Shown: positions 36,837-44,886 of the stretch, piece after piece
How the letters are laid out: every line of letters starts with the position of its first letter
How positions within the stretch are numbered: the first letter of the stretch is position 1
Source of the DNA: Desulfitibacter sp. BRH_c19
GTDB lineage: Bacteria > Bacillota > DSM-16504 > Desulfitibacterales > Desulfitibacteraceae
Length of the DNA stretch: 56,105 nt
Assembly (NCBI GenBank): GCA_001515945.1
Contig: LOER01000042.1
Span: 1-56,105 of the forward strand
Reading direction: 5' to 3'
Notes under the pieces: generated by a model
Databases searched by the model: none
Seen by the model: only the letters and a program-made list of their open reading frames with translations
Told to the model about the DNA's origin: nothing
Program-made: the position numbers and the translations under genes

Positions 36837-37035
36837 TACTTTGCATATCTTCATCATCTAAAATACTATAGGCTGTAGTTATGACTAATTCTCCACCCCT
36901 TAAATATTGATGTGCGTCAGGGGAATCTAAAACAGTAACAGAGGTGACTTTCTTAGAAAGCCCCTTTTCTCCCGCAAGGACAGTTGCATTTTTTAAAAAA
37001 TTAGATAAAAGTAAATCTGCTAATGTGACCTCCAC
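36837..37035 (-). pseudogene. 5' fragment of PucR regulator fused out of frame to the MtrH remnant
   Basis: The first 66 codons match the PucR-like regulator at 53352-54941 (MEVTLADLLLSNFLKNATVL at the start) with only a few changes, then the sequence enters the MtrH remnant out of frame, adding nine foreign residues before a stop at 36808. The 75-residue reading keeps only the beginning of the PucR N-terminal domain and none of the DNA-binding C-terminus. It is a deletion scar rather than a working regulator, though the start region is still readable. Confidence 0.92.
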
Positions 37036-37159
37036 CTAATATACCTACATCAATAGTGTTTAGTACATATATTTCTATTACTTATCAGCTTTTCCCTTTA
37101 GTTTAAGAAAAAAACTTAGTGCATTTAATAACAACCTAGGTGTTGAATATGTAAAAAAA

Positions 37160-37184
37160 TGGGCTCCATATCTTTAGGAGCCCA
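37160..37184 (-). terminator. Terminator after MtmB-like gene, copy A of three
   Basis: TGGGCTCC, nine-base loop, GGAGCCCA, followed on the minus strand by seven Ts. The same hairpin and its upstream CTTCAAAGT recur at 52134-52156 and 55083-55105. Confidence 0.9.
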
Positions 37185-37223
37185 CACTTTGAAGAGCTAT
37201 ATCAAGCAAATATATTCTACAAA

Positions 37224-38624
37224 TTATTTAGTATAATAAACATTATCAAGGGGCATTCCTAATTCAATTAACTCATTTCTAACTCGGTTATAGAGTGCTT
37301 CGTATTCAGGCGTAGGTCTCATGTTATCTAAATCAAAACATTCTTTTACACTATAACCTTTATCAGGAGTTGGTAATTTTTCTTCATACTTTGGCAATAT
37401 TTTCTTAGCTATTTCATTTGCCTGCTTCCTTGTCATACCAGCACAGGACTTAAATACTTCACCACACCACCAAGCTTCCATTGGAGTTAAATAATCTGTA
37501 TACCTACCTCCAGCTGATCTTGGTTGTGTTGTTTTAGAAGAACCAGACACACAATGATTCATCAATCCTACAGCAGCTTCATACATGAACATTTCAGTAC
37601 ATGGACCAGCTGTCTCATTAACAATTTTATTACGCATAATATTAGTATTTCTACTAACTGCTTGAGTTGAAACACTATTAGCCCATACTGCTTTACGTCC
37701 ACAATTACCGAATAACTGTAAGTCATATACATAGGAGCTGACATAGGTAGCTTGTAATATAACTGGTAGCAATAAATCTGTAGCAATATTTGCAAGAACA
37801 GCTCCTTCAGCTGGACCAGCATAACCACCTATATAGGAGAAACCGCCTGCTCTTATATTATGCCCACAATTTATTCCCATAACAATCCTATGGAAGTTAC
37901 TCATAGATGCTTTTAATTCCACCGGGCACAATGACATTGTATTATTTCCTTCACCAGGGAAAAATGCTGCTCCACCAAGATGACCATAATGTGTCACTGC
38001 ACCAGCAATTCCTGTATGGCCAATTCCAGGCCTTTCGGCTCTATATGTGGCTTGTCTTCTAAGTTCTGCTTCATATCTGCCCATTAATGTTTCATAAGGT
38101 GTTCCAGATCTAATTTTTTTGCCGTATACTGTTGCTAATGTAGGTCCATGTAAAACGTCTACTAACTTAGGATATTTAATCAGGCCTTCTGTAATTGGTA
38201 CATATAATTCTTCAGAAACCACAATTCCTAGGGATGCACATACAATTGGCTCCACAGTAGATTCGGGTCTCCTAGGTCTCATAACAACTTGGTCTTTCCC
38301 ACGTCCAAACTTTATCTCTTTAGGGTATGCTTTTAATGTCTGACGGATTTCTTCTTCTGTCACTTTGATGATACGTTCTGTATCAGTACAAAGCAAACCC
38401 ATTTCAAGTGCTAATTCGTAACCTGCTTTAAAAAATCGGTCTGCAAGATTGTCATCAGAACTTATTGGATTATCCATATCAAGGGTATTTTCTAATCCAT
38501 GTTCCTTTAATTTAGCTTTAATTGTCCTAGGTATAACTTTAGTATCCCATTCCTTAACTGAACATACAGGACCAGTATACGCTTTATCCAAACTATTCAT
38601 TATTGCTTGTATTCTAGCTGACAT
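37224..38624 (-). CDS. MtmB-like methylamine methyltransferase lacking pyrrolysine, copy 1
   Basis: A 466-residue protein that aligns through most of its length with archaeal monomethylamine methyltransferase (about 458 residues). Shared landmarks are FKAGYELALEMGLLCTDT, SGTPYETL, RPGIGHTG, IGGYAGPAE, AGPCTEM, TPMEAWWCGEV and KECFDLDNMRPTPEYEALY. In the archaeal enzyme the RPGMGV motif is followed by pyrrolysine and Gly; here the equivalent residue is Thr204 (codon ACA at 38015-38013), with no in-frame TAG. ATG 38624 follows GAGGGGG; an upstream TTG lacks spacing. A corrinoid protein gene sits 66 bases upstream. It should methylate that corrinoid protein from an N-methyl or other methylated donor that is probably not methylamine. 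A near-identical copy is at 55153. Confidence 0.88.
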   Translation of the reverse strand: MSARIQAIMNSLDKAYTGPVCSVKEWDTKVIPRTIKAKLKEHGLENTLDMDNPISSDDNLADRFFKAGYELALEMGLLCTDTERIIKVTEEEIRQTLKAYPKEIKFGRGKDQVVMRPRRPESTVEPIVCASLGIVVSEELYVPITEGLIKYPKLVDVLHGPTLATVYGKKIRSGTPYETLMGRYEAELRRQATYRAERPGIGHTGIAGAVTHYGHLGGAAFFPGEGNNTMSLCPVELKASMSNFHRIVMGINCGHNIRAGGFSYIGGYAGPAEGAVLANIATDLLLPVILQATYVSSYVYDLQLFGNCGRKAVWANSVSTQAVSRNTNIMRNKIVNETAGPCTEMFMYEAAVGLMNHCVSGSSKTTQPRSAGGRYTDYLTPMEAWWCGEVFKSCAGMTRKQANEIAKKILPKYEEKLPTPDKGYSVKECFDLDNMRPTPEYEALYNRVRNELIELGMPLDNVYYTK

Positions 38625-38690
38625 TTGCTCTTTCCCCCTCTTATTCAATTTTATTATGTTTCAACGAATATATGGCTAATAAGTTACTGT

Positions 38691-39383
38691 TTATGCTTTA
38701 CCCATGTCAACTACTTCTATTTGTTGTCCAGGTGCTTTACTAGATTTCATGATAGTCTTACAAAGTTCTACTGCATCTGTGGCATTTCTACCATATCCGT
38801 CTGCTCCAATTTTTTCTGCCCAATCTGACGTTATGGGTCCACCACCGACAATACAATAATATTTATCACGTAGACCTGCATCCTTTAAATATGCAATAAT
38901 ATCCTCCTGATATGGCATTGATGTTGTTAATAATGTAGAAGACGCAATAATTGAAGCTCCTACTTCCTGAGCCTTATCAACAAATGCTTTAGGATCAACA
39001 TCTACTCCTAAGTCATATACTTCAAATCCATTTACTGAAAGCAAGGCAGATACCACATTTTTGCCAATATCATGTAAATCACCTTTAACCTGTCCGATGA
39101 CTATCTTGCCCATCCTTTCTGCACCGGCTTCGTCCCCAAGTGCAGCTAATACTAGTTTTAGAATTTCTGTCATAGAATCTCCTGCTAGTATTAGTTCTGG
39201 CAGGTAGGCAGTTCCTTCGCTAAATCGGTCACTAACAAGCTTTAACCCTTTTGTTCCACCTTTTTCCATAATCTCTAGTGGGGGTATCCCACCTTCTATT
39301 CCCTCTTTTACTATAGCTACAGCCTCCTCCACTTCTCCCTCAGCTATAGCATTACTCAGCCTTTCAAATAACTGATCTTTCAT
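38691..39383 (-). CDS. Corrinoid methyl-carrier protein (MtmC-like)
   Basis: A 230-residue corrinoid protein, the apparent partner of the MtmB-like enzyme encoded next. The helical cap (about 1-90) holds DRFSEGTAYLPELILAGDSM. The cobalamin domain has GDLHDIGKN with the cobalt-ligand His near residue 107, GVDVDP, STLLTTSM and GGGPI. A short C-terminal tail (SSKAPGQQIEVVDMGKA) extends past the usual end. AAGGAGG precedes ATG 39383. It lies between the molybdenum hydroxylase 2Fe-2S gene and the MtmB-like gene, in the same direction. Confidence 0.93.
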   Translation of the reverse strand: MKDQLFERLSNAIAEGEVEEAVAIVKEGIEGGIPPLEIMEKGGTKGLKLVSDRFSEGTAYLPELILAGDSMTEILKLVLAALGDEAGAERMGKIVIGQVKGDLHDIGKNVVSALLSVNGFEVYDLGVDVDPKAFVDKAQEVGASIIASSTLLTTSMPYQEDIIAYLKDAGLRDKYYCIVGGGPITSDWAEKIGADGYGRNATDAVELCKTIMKSSKAPGQQIEVVDMGKA

Positions 39384-39557
39384 TATACTTATGCCTCCTT
39401 GTTTGTTATTTATTTTTATTTACCTTAGCTTATATTAATAATTCAGATTATACATAAAATTTTACCTTTGGTTACTCCTACAAAAAAATTAACTTTTCAG
39501 AGAACATTTTAGGGGAGTTTTGTAACAATATACAATTAATTAAAATGTATCCAAATA

Positions 39558-40019
39558 CTATCCTTCTACTGCCTTTTCCACAGCTTTAATTATGTTCTGA
39601 TATCCCGTACATCTACACAAATGTCCTGATAATTCCCTTTTAATATCCTCCCTGCAGCACTTTTTGCCACTTTCAACTAAAGATGTTGCTGTAAGCACCA
39701 GCCCTGGCGTGCAAAAACCACACTGAATAGCTCCCTCATCTACAAAGGCCTGTTGAACCTTAGATAGCTGGCCATCTTGGGCTACACCTTCAATAGTTAC
39801 AATTTCCTTACCGTCTGCCCAAACAGCCAAGTATATACACGAATTTATTGGTACACCATCTATTAATACCGTACAGGCCCCACATTCACCGACACCGCAT
39901 CCTTTTTTTGCACCAGTATAGTATAGCCGTTCTCTTAACATGGTCAAAAGTGTTTCCCCAACTTGAACTTCCAAACTTTCTCTTTTACCATTCACAACAC
40001 AATTAATCCTTTTATTCAA
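39558..40019 (-). CDS. Molybdenum hydroxylase 2Fe-2S subunit
   Basis: A 153-residue small subunit of the xanthine dehydrogenase family. CGVGECGACTV binds the plant-type 2Fe-2S cluster; CGFCTPGL and CRCTGYQN bind the second cluster. It passes electrons from the molybdenum site to FAD. The start is TTG 40019 behind GGAGGTG, overlapping the end of the FAD subunit by eight bases, so the two are translationally coupled. It is the last of the hydroxylase subunits before the corrinoid protein. Confidence 0.93.
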   Translation of the reverse strand: MNKRINCVVNGKRESLEVQVGETLLTMLRERLYYTGAKKGCGVGECGACTVLIDGVPINSCIYLAVWADGKEIVTIEGVAQDGQLSKVQQAFVDEGAIQCGFCTPGLVLTATSLVESGKKCCREDIKRELSGHLCRCTGYQNIIKAVEKAVEG

Positions 40020-40896
40020 GTCTCACACCTCCTGCATCAGCAACAGATTTCTTTAATGCCCTTTGTACCAATTCTTCAATCAACTGTTCCCTGTACTCCT
40101 TGGAGGCCCTCCAGGATGTTCTCGGATGAGTAGACTTCAACGCTAGCTTACCTATTTCAGCGATGGTTTTAGTGGAAATAGACCTGCCTTTTGCATAGGA
40201 TTCTGCCTCAAGACATCTCAAGGGTGTTGGCCCTGCAACTCCCAAACCAATCCTTATCTCATCAAATACATTCTCTTCCTTTAAACTCATAGTTACAGCA
40301 ACACCTACTGTAGCAATATCCATTGCCTTACGCATGGAAAACTTAATGTAGTGTCCATAAAACCCCTTGTAATTATCAGAAGATACAACTATCTCCTCTA
40401 AGATCTCCCCTTGCTTTAAGTCCACCCTGCCAGGCCCAAGATAAAAGTCTGTAATTGGAATGATCCTGCTACCAGTCTTTGATCTTAACTTTAGCGTTGC
40501 ATTTAAAGCAAATAGTATGGGAGCACTATCTGCTGACACAGCACCATTGCAAAGGTTTCCTCCTATGGTAGCAGCATTGCGTATTTGGGGGCCACCTACT
40601 GAGGATGCTGCTTGCATCAGAATCGGTAGGTGTTCATCTATAAGGAGGTTGTTAGCTATGTCCGTAAATGTAGTCAGGGGACCTATCCCAATGCTTCCAT
40701 CCTCATAAGAGTGTATCCTTCTTAATTCCTTAATTTCTCTTATACTTAAAAGCTCTACATCCTTAACTTTTCCACCATGCACTTTGATTAACAGGTCAGT
40801 ACCTCCTGCAATTACTAAAAGGTTGGGGTTATCAGCCAACATATTAGCAGCATGGTTTAGGTTGTCTGCTTCAATATAACCTTCAATTCTAAACAC
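40012..40896 (-). CDS. Molybdenum hydroxylase FAD subunit
   Basis: A 294-residue medium subunit. IAGGTDLLIK near residue 32 and TIGGNLCNGAVSADSAP near residue 110 are the two FAD-binding loops of the CO-dehydrogenase/xanthine-dehydrogenase flavoprotein family. It takes electrons from the 2Fe-2S subunit and reduces an acceptor such as NAD+ or ferredoxin. The start is GTG 40896, with AAGGAGGGG well placed. It lies 22 bases after the large subunit gene and overlaps the 2Fe-2S gene. Confidence 0.93.
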   Translation of the reverse strand: MFRIEGYIEADNLNHAANMLADNPNLLVIAGGTDLLIKVHGGKVKDVELLSIREIKELRRIHSYEDGSIGIGPLTTFTDIANNLLIDEHLPILMQAASSVGGPQIRNAATIGGNLCNGAVSADSAPILFALNATLKLRSKTGSRIIPITDFYLGPGRVDLKQGEILEEIVVSSDNYKGFYGHYIKFSMRKAMDIATVGVAVTMSLKEENVFDEIRIGLGVAGPTPLRCLEAESYAKGRSISTKTIAEIGKLALKSTHPRTSWRASKEYREQLIEELVQRALKKSVADAGGVRLE

Positions 40897-40917
40897 TTCT
40901 TAGCCCCTCCTTTCTTT

Positions 40918-43209
40918 CTATATTAGTCCAAGTTCTTTAAACCTTTCAAAAGCTTTCTGTGGAGTTATGGGAATAGAATTAAAAGCTACACCAGTAGCAT
41001 CTAAAACAGCATTTCTAATTGCTGGTGCCTGAGTTATAGTCGGCGGTTCACCCAAGGATTTATTTCCAAAGGGACCTGTGGGATCATGGACTTCAATGAA
41101 ACTAACATTAATATCAGGAGTATCCATTATAGTTAAAAGCTTGTAGTCTAAGAAATTATTATTTAGTGGTTCTCCCGTCTTTTCATCAAATAACATCTGT
41201 TCAAAAAGTCCATAACCTATTCCCATGCTCACTCCACCGTGAACTTGCCCCTCAGCCAGTTTAGGATTTATAATTATTCCAGAATCATGGACATTATATA
41301 TTTCAAGGATCTCAATTTTTCCTGTCTTCATATCCACCTCAACCTCAACAAAGGTTGCTCCGAATGCTACAGCATTTGTTTTGGCATTAGTAGAAGTGTC
41401 ACTAGTAATTGGTTTAGCATGTACCCTATCATAAAAAGAGTGCAATGCTACCTCAGATAGAGATAAAATGGCTTCCTGAGAATTTTTTATTACTATGTTT
41501 GCCTCAACTATCTCTAATTCCCTAGCCGGAGTATCTGTCATAGAATATACAAAGGCCAGGATTTGCTCTTTGACCTTTGATGCTGCCTTTTTTACAGCCA
41601 TGCCGGTAATATAGGTCTGTCTAGATGCATAAGCTCCTGTATCAAAGGGGGAGACATCAGTATCCTGTGTTGAGATGACATGAACCATATGTAAGGGAAT
41701 TCCCAACTCCTGTGCTGCCATTTGTGCAAAAACGGTATCACTACCCTGACCAATTTCTGTAGCACCAATTTGCAGTTGAATGGAACCATCTTGATTTAAA
41801 ACTATTCTTGCCCCTGCTAGTTCCAGGCTAGCTGGATAAGTACCTGAAAAATAGCTAAAGCAGGCCATTCCCAATCCTCTTCTAAGATATTCAGGTTGAT
41901 TAGTATATGCTAATTTTTTCTCATCCCATTTGATTAGTTCCTTGCCTTTGTTTACGCATTGTTCTATTTCACAGGTTATTACTTTTAGCCCATTAATGGG
42001 ATCTACATAGCCCGATCCAAGAAAATTTCTTCTCCGTAGTTCCACACTATCCATAGACAATTCTTTGGCTATATTATCCAAATGGGATTCTAATGCAAAG
42101 TTAATTTGGGGAACACCATAGGCCCTCATTGCACCAGCAACAGGTAGGTTAGTATAAACAGTAAGCGGTGAAAACTTCATTGTATCAAAGGAATAAAGTG
42201 GCCTTATTTTAGTACCTGCACTCAGGGATATGGTATGACCGTGGGACGCATAAGCTCCTGTATTGGATACGGCTTGAATTTGTATTCCGGTTAGTCTCCC
42301 ATCTTTTGATACAGCGGTTTTCAGCCTATATTTAAATGCATGTCTTGTGCATGTTGCAATCATACACTCTTCTCTAGAAAGCTCGATTTTAACAGGTTTG
42401 CCATTTACAGCCATTGTAAGTAATGCATTTAAAGGCTCTAAAAATACATCTTGTTTGCTGCCAAAACCTCCGCCTACATACGGTTTGATAATACGAATTT
42501 TACTCCAGGGTATCCCTAATGCCTGCCCAACAATTCTCCTGCACACATGTGGAATTTGCGTTGAAGAAACAATTACAACCCTTTCATTTTCATCTATATA
42601 AGCGTAAGATACATGGTTTTCCATCTGACAATGCTGGACTATACTAGTTTCAAACATATCCTCGAAAACATAGTCAGCATTTCTTAAAGTTTCCTCCATA
42701 TCACCAATTTCATACCCATGGGAAGCGACAATATTATTTTCTTTATTTTCATGAATCAGGGGAGCATTTTGTTGAAGTGCAGCGTCTGTAGTCAATAAGG
42801 GCTCTAATATCTCATACTCTACATTAATAAGTTCAATTGCCCTTTGTGCGGTTAAAACATCTTGTGCTACTACTGCTGCTATCTCATCACCCACAAACCT
42901 GGCTTTTTTGGTTAAAACCATTCGATCCTCAACATCCCTATATTTTGGATCTATGGAATAGGGGTGTCCCGCAGTAGCATACCTAACCTGGGGTACATCT
43001 CGATAAGTTAGTACTGCCTCAACACCAGGTAGGGCCTTAGCACAACTTGTATCAATACTTCTCACTCTTGCATGAGCATATGGACTTCTAAGAATTTTTG
43101 CCGTTAGCATTTTTCCCTCAAAAAAATCACCGGCGTACTTGGCTTTGCCGGTAACCTTGGCAAAAGCATCAAGTCTATTTGGGCTTTTTCCTATTGTACT
43201 GCTAGACAT
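40918..43209 (-). CDS. Molybdenum hydroxylase large subunit, paralogue 1
   Basis: A 763-residue molybdopterin-binding subunit of the xanthine dehydrogenase family. YVGGGFGSKQD, AMRAYGVPQ (active-site Arg region), IGQGSDTVFAQMAA, GAYASRQTYITGMAV and SLGEPPTITQAPA (catalytic Glu) are in order. The Arg motif reads RAYG rather than the RGFG/RGYG of classical xanthine dehydrogenases. I prefer ATG 43209 (GGAGTG eight bases upstream) over 43230, which lacks a ribosome site. With the FAD and 2Fe-2S genes next to it, it forms a three-subunit hydroxylase. The substrate is likely an N-heterocycle such as a purine, methylxanthine or pyridine; nicotinate- or hydroxypurine-type reactions are possible. Confidence 0.88.
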   Translation of the reverse strand: MSSSTIGKSPNRLDAFAKVTGKAKYAGDFFEGKMLTAKILRSPYAHARVRSIDTSCAKALPGVEAVLTYRDVPQVRYATAGHPYSIDPKYRDVEDRMVLTKKARFVGDEIAAVVAQDVLTAQRAIELINVEYEILEPLLTTDAALQQNAPLIHENKENNIVASHGYEIGDMEETLRNADYVFEDMFETSIVQHCQMENHVSYAYIDENERVVIVSSTQIPHVCRRIVGQALGIPWSKIRIIKPYVGGGFGSKQDVFLEPLNALLTMAVNGKPVKIELSREECMIATCTRHAFKYRLKTAVSKDGRLTGIQIQAVSNTGAYASHGHTISLSAGTKIRPLYSFDTMKFSPLTVYTNLPVAGAMRAYGVPQINFALESHLDNIAKELSMDSVELRRRNFLGSGYVDPINGLKVITCEIEQCVNKGKELIKWDEKKLAYTNQPEYLRRGLGMACFSYFSGTYPASLELAGARIVLNQDGSIQLQIGATEIGQGSDTVFAQMAAQELGIPLHMVHVISTQDTDVSPFDTGAYASRQTYITGMAVKKAASKVKEQILAFVYSMTDTPARELEIVEANIVIKNSQEAILSLSEVALHSFYDRVHAKPITSDTSTNAKTNAVAFGATFVEVEVDMKTGKIEILEIYNVHDSGIIINPKLAEGQVHGGVSMGIGYGLFEQMLFDEKTGEPLNNNFLDYKLLTIMDTPDINVSFIEVHDPTGPFGNKSLGEPPTITQAPAIRNAVLDATGVAFNSIPITPQKAFERFKELGLI

Positions 43210-43244
43210 TCCCTTTGCACTCCATTTCATAAACAGGATTCTTT

Positions 43245-43360
43245 ATTCAGGTGGAGTTTTGACTCCATCTGAATATTAGAAACCGTTATCCAGGGGCTTA
43301 GTACCACTTATCTCCCACCTAAAGAGGTGGGAGTCTTAGTGGTAGTTAGCCATCGGATAA
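43245..43360. repeat. Long imperfect palindromic element (possible IS200/IS605-derived end)
   Basis: Two nested structures. First, ATTCAGGTGGAGT with ACTCCATCTGAAT (43245-43274). Second, a long near-palindrome of about 35-base arms (43286-43320 and 43325-43360): TTATCC...CTCCCACCT, loop AAAG, AGGTGGGAG...GGATAA. TTAGCC at 43347 can also pair with GGCTAA at 43373, giving an alternative fold. Such hairpins are typical of IS200/IS605 ends and related palindromic mini-elements, but no transposase is present. Confidence 0.6.
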
Positions 43361-43388
43361 AAATTATATCTGGCTAACTTATTATCAA

Positions 43389-43422
43389 GGGTCCCCTGTA
43401 ATTACTTAATAACAGGAGACCC
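43389..43422 (-). terminator. Hairpin after NCS1 permease
   Basis: GGGTCCCCTGT and ACAGGAGACCC pair with one mismatch around a 12-base loop, 12 bases past the permease stop. The T-run on the minus strand is weak (TTGATAAT). Confidence 0.55.
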
Positions 43423-43433
43423 CTAATTCTGGT

Positions 43434-44870
43434 TTATTGCTTTATACTGCTATCACCATTTTCTAGGGCAATCTCTGGCGAGACTACATCCTTATAGTCC
43501 ATTCTTTTAATTGCAATCTTAGCTAAAACATAATAAACCACACAAGAGGCAAAGAAATTAGGTATAACCGCACCTGTACTATTTGCTCCAAAGTGGTAAT
43601 GTTCCATGGTTTGCATTAATATCACACCTATTACAAATGCCGCAACAGCGTACCAGTTTACTCCATTGGTATACCAATAGGGACCGCTTTTATTGCCTAA
43701 TTGATTTATGTCGTAATTGCGTTTACGAATAATATAATAGTCCACTATCATAATGGCACATATGGGAGGATATACGGTGCCAAGGTAATGCATGAAGGAG
43801 TAGAAGGCTCCCACAAATTGACCAGAAAATATTGGAACCCAGGACATTAAAATACATATGATACTATAGCCTAAAATTGTCCATTTGAGTTTTAATTTGG
43901 GGAAAATATTTACAGTAGATAAACTTCCTACATAAACATTTATTAAATTTGTACTTACAGTTGCCAACACCATGACTAGCAATGCAACCCAGCCAATTCC
44001 CAGAGCCTGTGCAACACTTGATGGATCACTAAAATCTGGATTAAAGACTCCTGTTTTAAGCACTACAGCGATTACACTAATTGCCCCGACCAATGCAAAC
44101 CAGAACATGCCAAGGTTTGTGCCAACCATAGGAGCAATTGTTGCTGCACTTTTTGTCCTTGTATAACGCGAAAATTCTGAAACACACAGCATCCAACCAA
44201 AGCTGTATGCAGCCATCACATCAAAACCCACTCCAAATGGCATCCGCATACTTTCATCGGGCTGCCAACTGATAATATCAGCTAATGGAAAACTGCTTAA
44301 TACCGTATAAGTCATCCAAACACTTAGGATTACTAAGGCCGAAACTATTACTCTCTGTGCTATTTTAATAGATCGAGACCCGGATACTACAACAAGAATA
44401 AAGGCGAGTATTCCATTTATAGCAGCACCAGCCATCATGATAGGTACACTTCCAGGTTCCCCAAAGGCAGGCCATCCAAAAAATCCTTGAAAAAGGTAAC
44501 TATAGGTAATTGCTGCTAAGAAGTTACCAATAAATGCCCAGCCCATTAATGCTAATGCATTGGCAGCAGCCGGAACCTTACTACCACTAATACCAAATGT
44601 AACTCGTGTGAGACCTATAGAGGTGGTAGCAACCTTAAATCCCATAAATGCAATTAGTGCCATAATAGCATAGGCTATTGGATTAGCTATAAACGTAATC
44701 CCCAAAACACCTATGAAACCAGTAGCTGCAATTGCTCCACCTGACCACCAGGAGGCAGGATGCGCATTACCACCCATCCAAATAGCAGCCATATCAATAA
44801 AGCCTATATGCCTATCTTCCATTGGAACATATTCCTCTATCCCATACTCCCTATTTTCTAATTGAGCCAT
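43434..44870 (-). CDS. NCS1-family cytosine/purine/hydantoin/allantoin permease
   Basis: A 478-residue membrane protein with about 12 hydrophobic segments. HPASWWSGGAIAATGFIGVLG near residue 37 (landmarks HPASWW and IAATGF) and FSRYTRTKSAA near residue 233 fit the NCS1 (CodB/PucI-type) family. These carriers take up cytosine, purines, allantoin, hydantoins or vitamin-like bases. It sits between two molybdenum hydroxylase large-subunit genes in the same direction, which makes the cargo very probably the heterocycle they hydroxylate. GGAGGTG precedes ATG 44870. Confidence 0.88.
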   Translation of the reverse strand: MAQLENREYGIEEYVPMEDRHIGFIDMAAIWMGGNAHPASWWSGGAIAATGFIGVLGITFIANPIAYAIMALIAFMGFKVATTSIGLTRVTFGISGSKVPAAANALALMGWAFIGNFLAAITYSYLFQGFFGWPAFGEPGSVPIMMAGAAINGILAFILVVVSGSRSIKIAQRVIVSALVILSVWMTYTVLSSFPLADIISWQPDESMRMPFGVGFDVMAAYSFGWMLCVSEFSRYTRTKSAATIAPMVGTNLGMFWFALVGAISVIAVVLKTGVFNPDFSDPSSVAQALGIGWVALLVMVLATVSTNLINVYVGSLSTVNIFPKLKLKWTILGYSIICILMSWVPIFSGQFVGAFYSFMHYLGTVYPPICAIMIVDYYIIRKRNYDINQLGNKSGPYWYTNGVNWYAVAAFVIGVILMQTMEHYHFGANSTGAVIPNFFASCVVYYVLAKIAIKRMDYKDVVSPEIALENGDSSIKQ

Positions 44871-44886
44871 TTATTACACCTCCGTT

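Noticed and set aside
36808-37035. Stand-alone 75-residue PucR-like regulator
   Set aside because: It is a 5' fragment of the PucR gene joined out of frame to an MtrH-like fragment and lacks the DNA-binding end.
37224-38624. Possible in-frame amber codon read as pyrrolysine in the MtmB-like or MttB-like genes
   Set aside because: All frames are open without an internal TAG, the aligned pyrrolysine site in the MtmB-like gene is ACA (Thr), and no pylT-like tRNA or pyl gene is in the window.
43245-43379. Complete insertion sequence
   Set aside because: No transposase or TnpB frame is present; only hairpin ends that resemble such elements.
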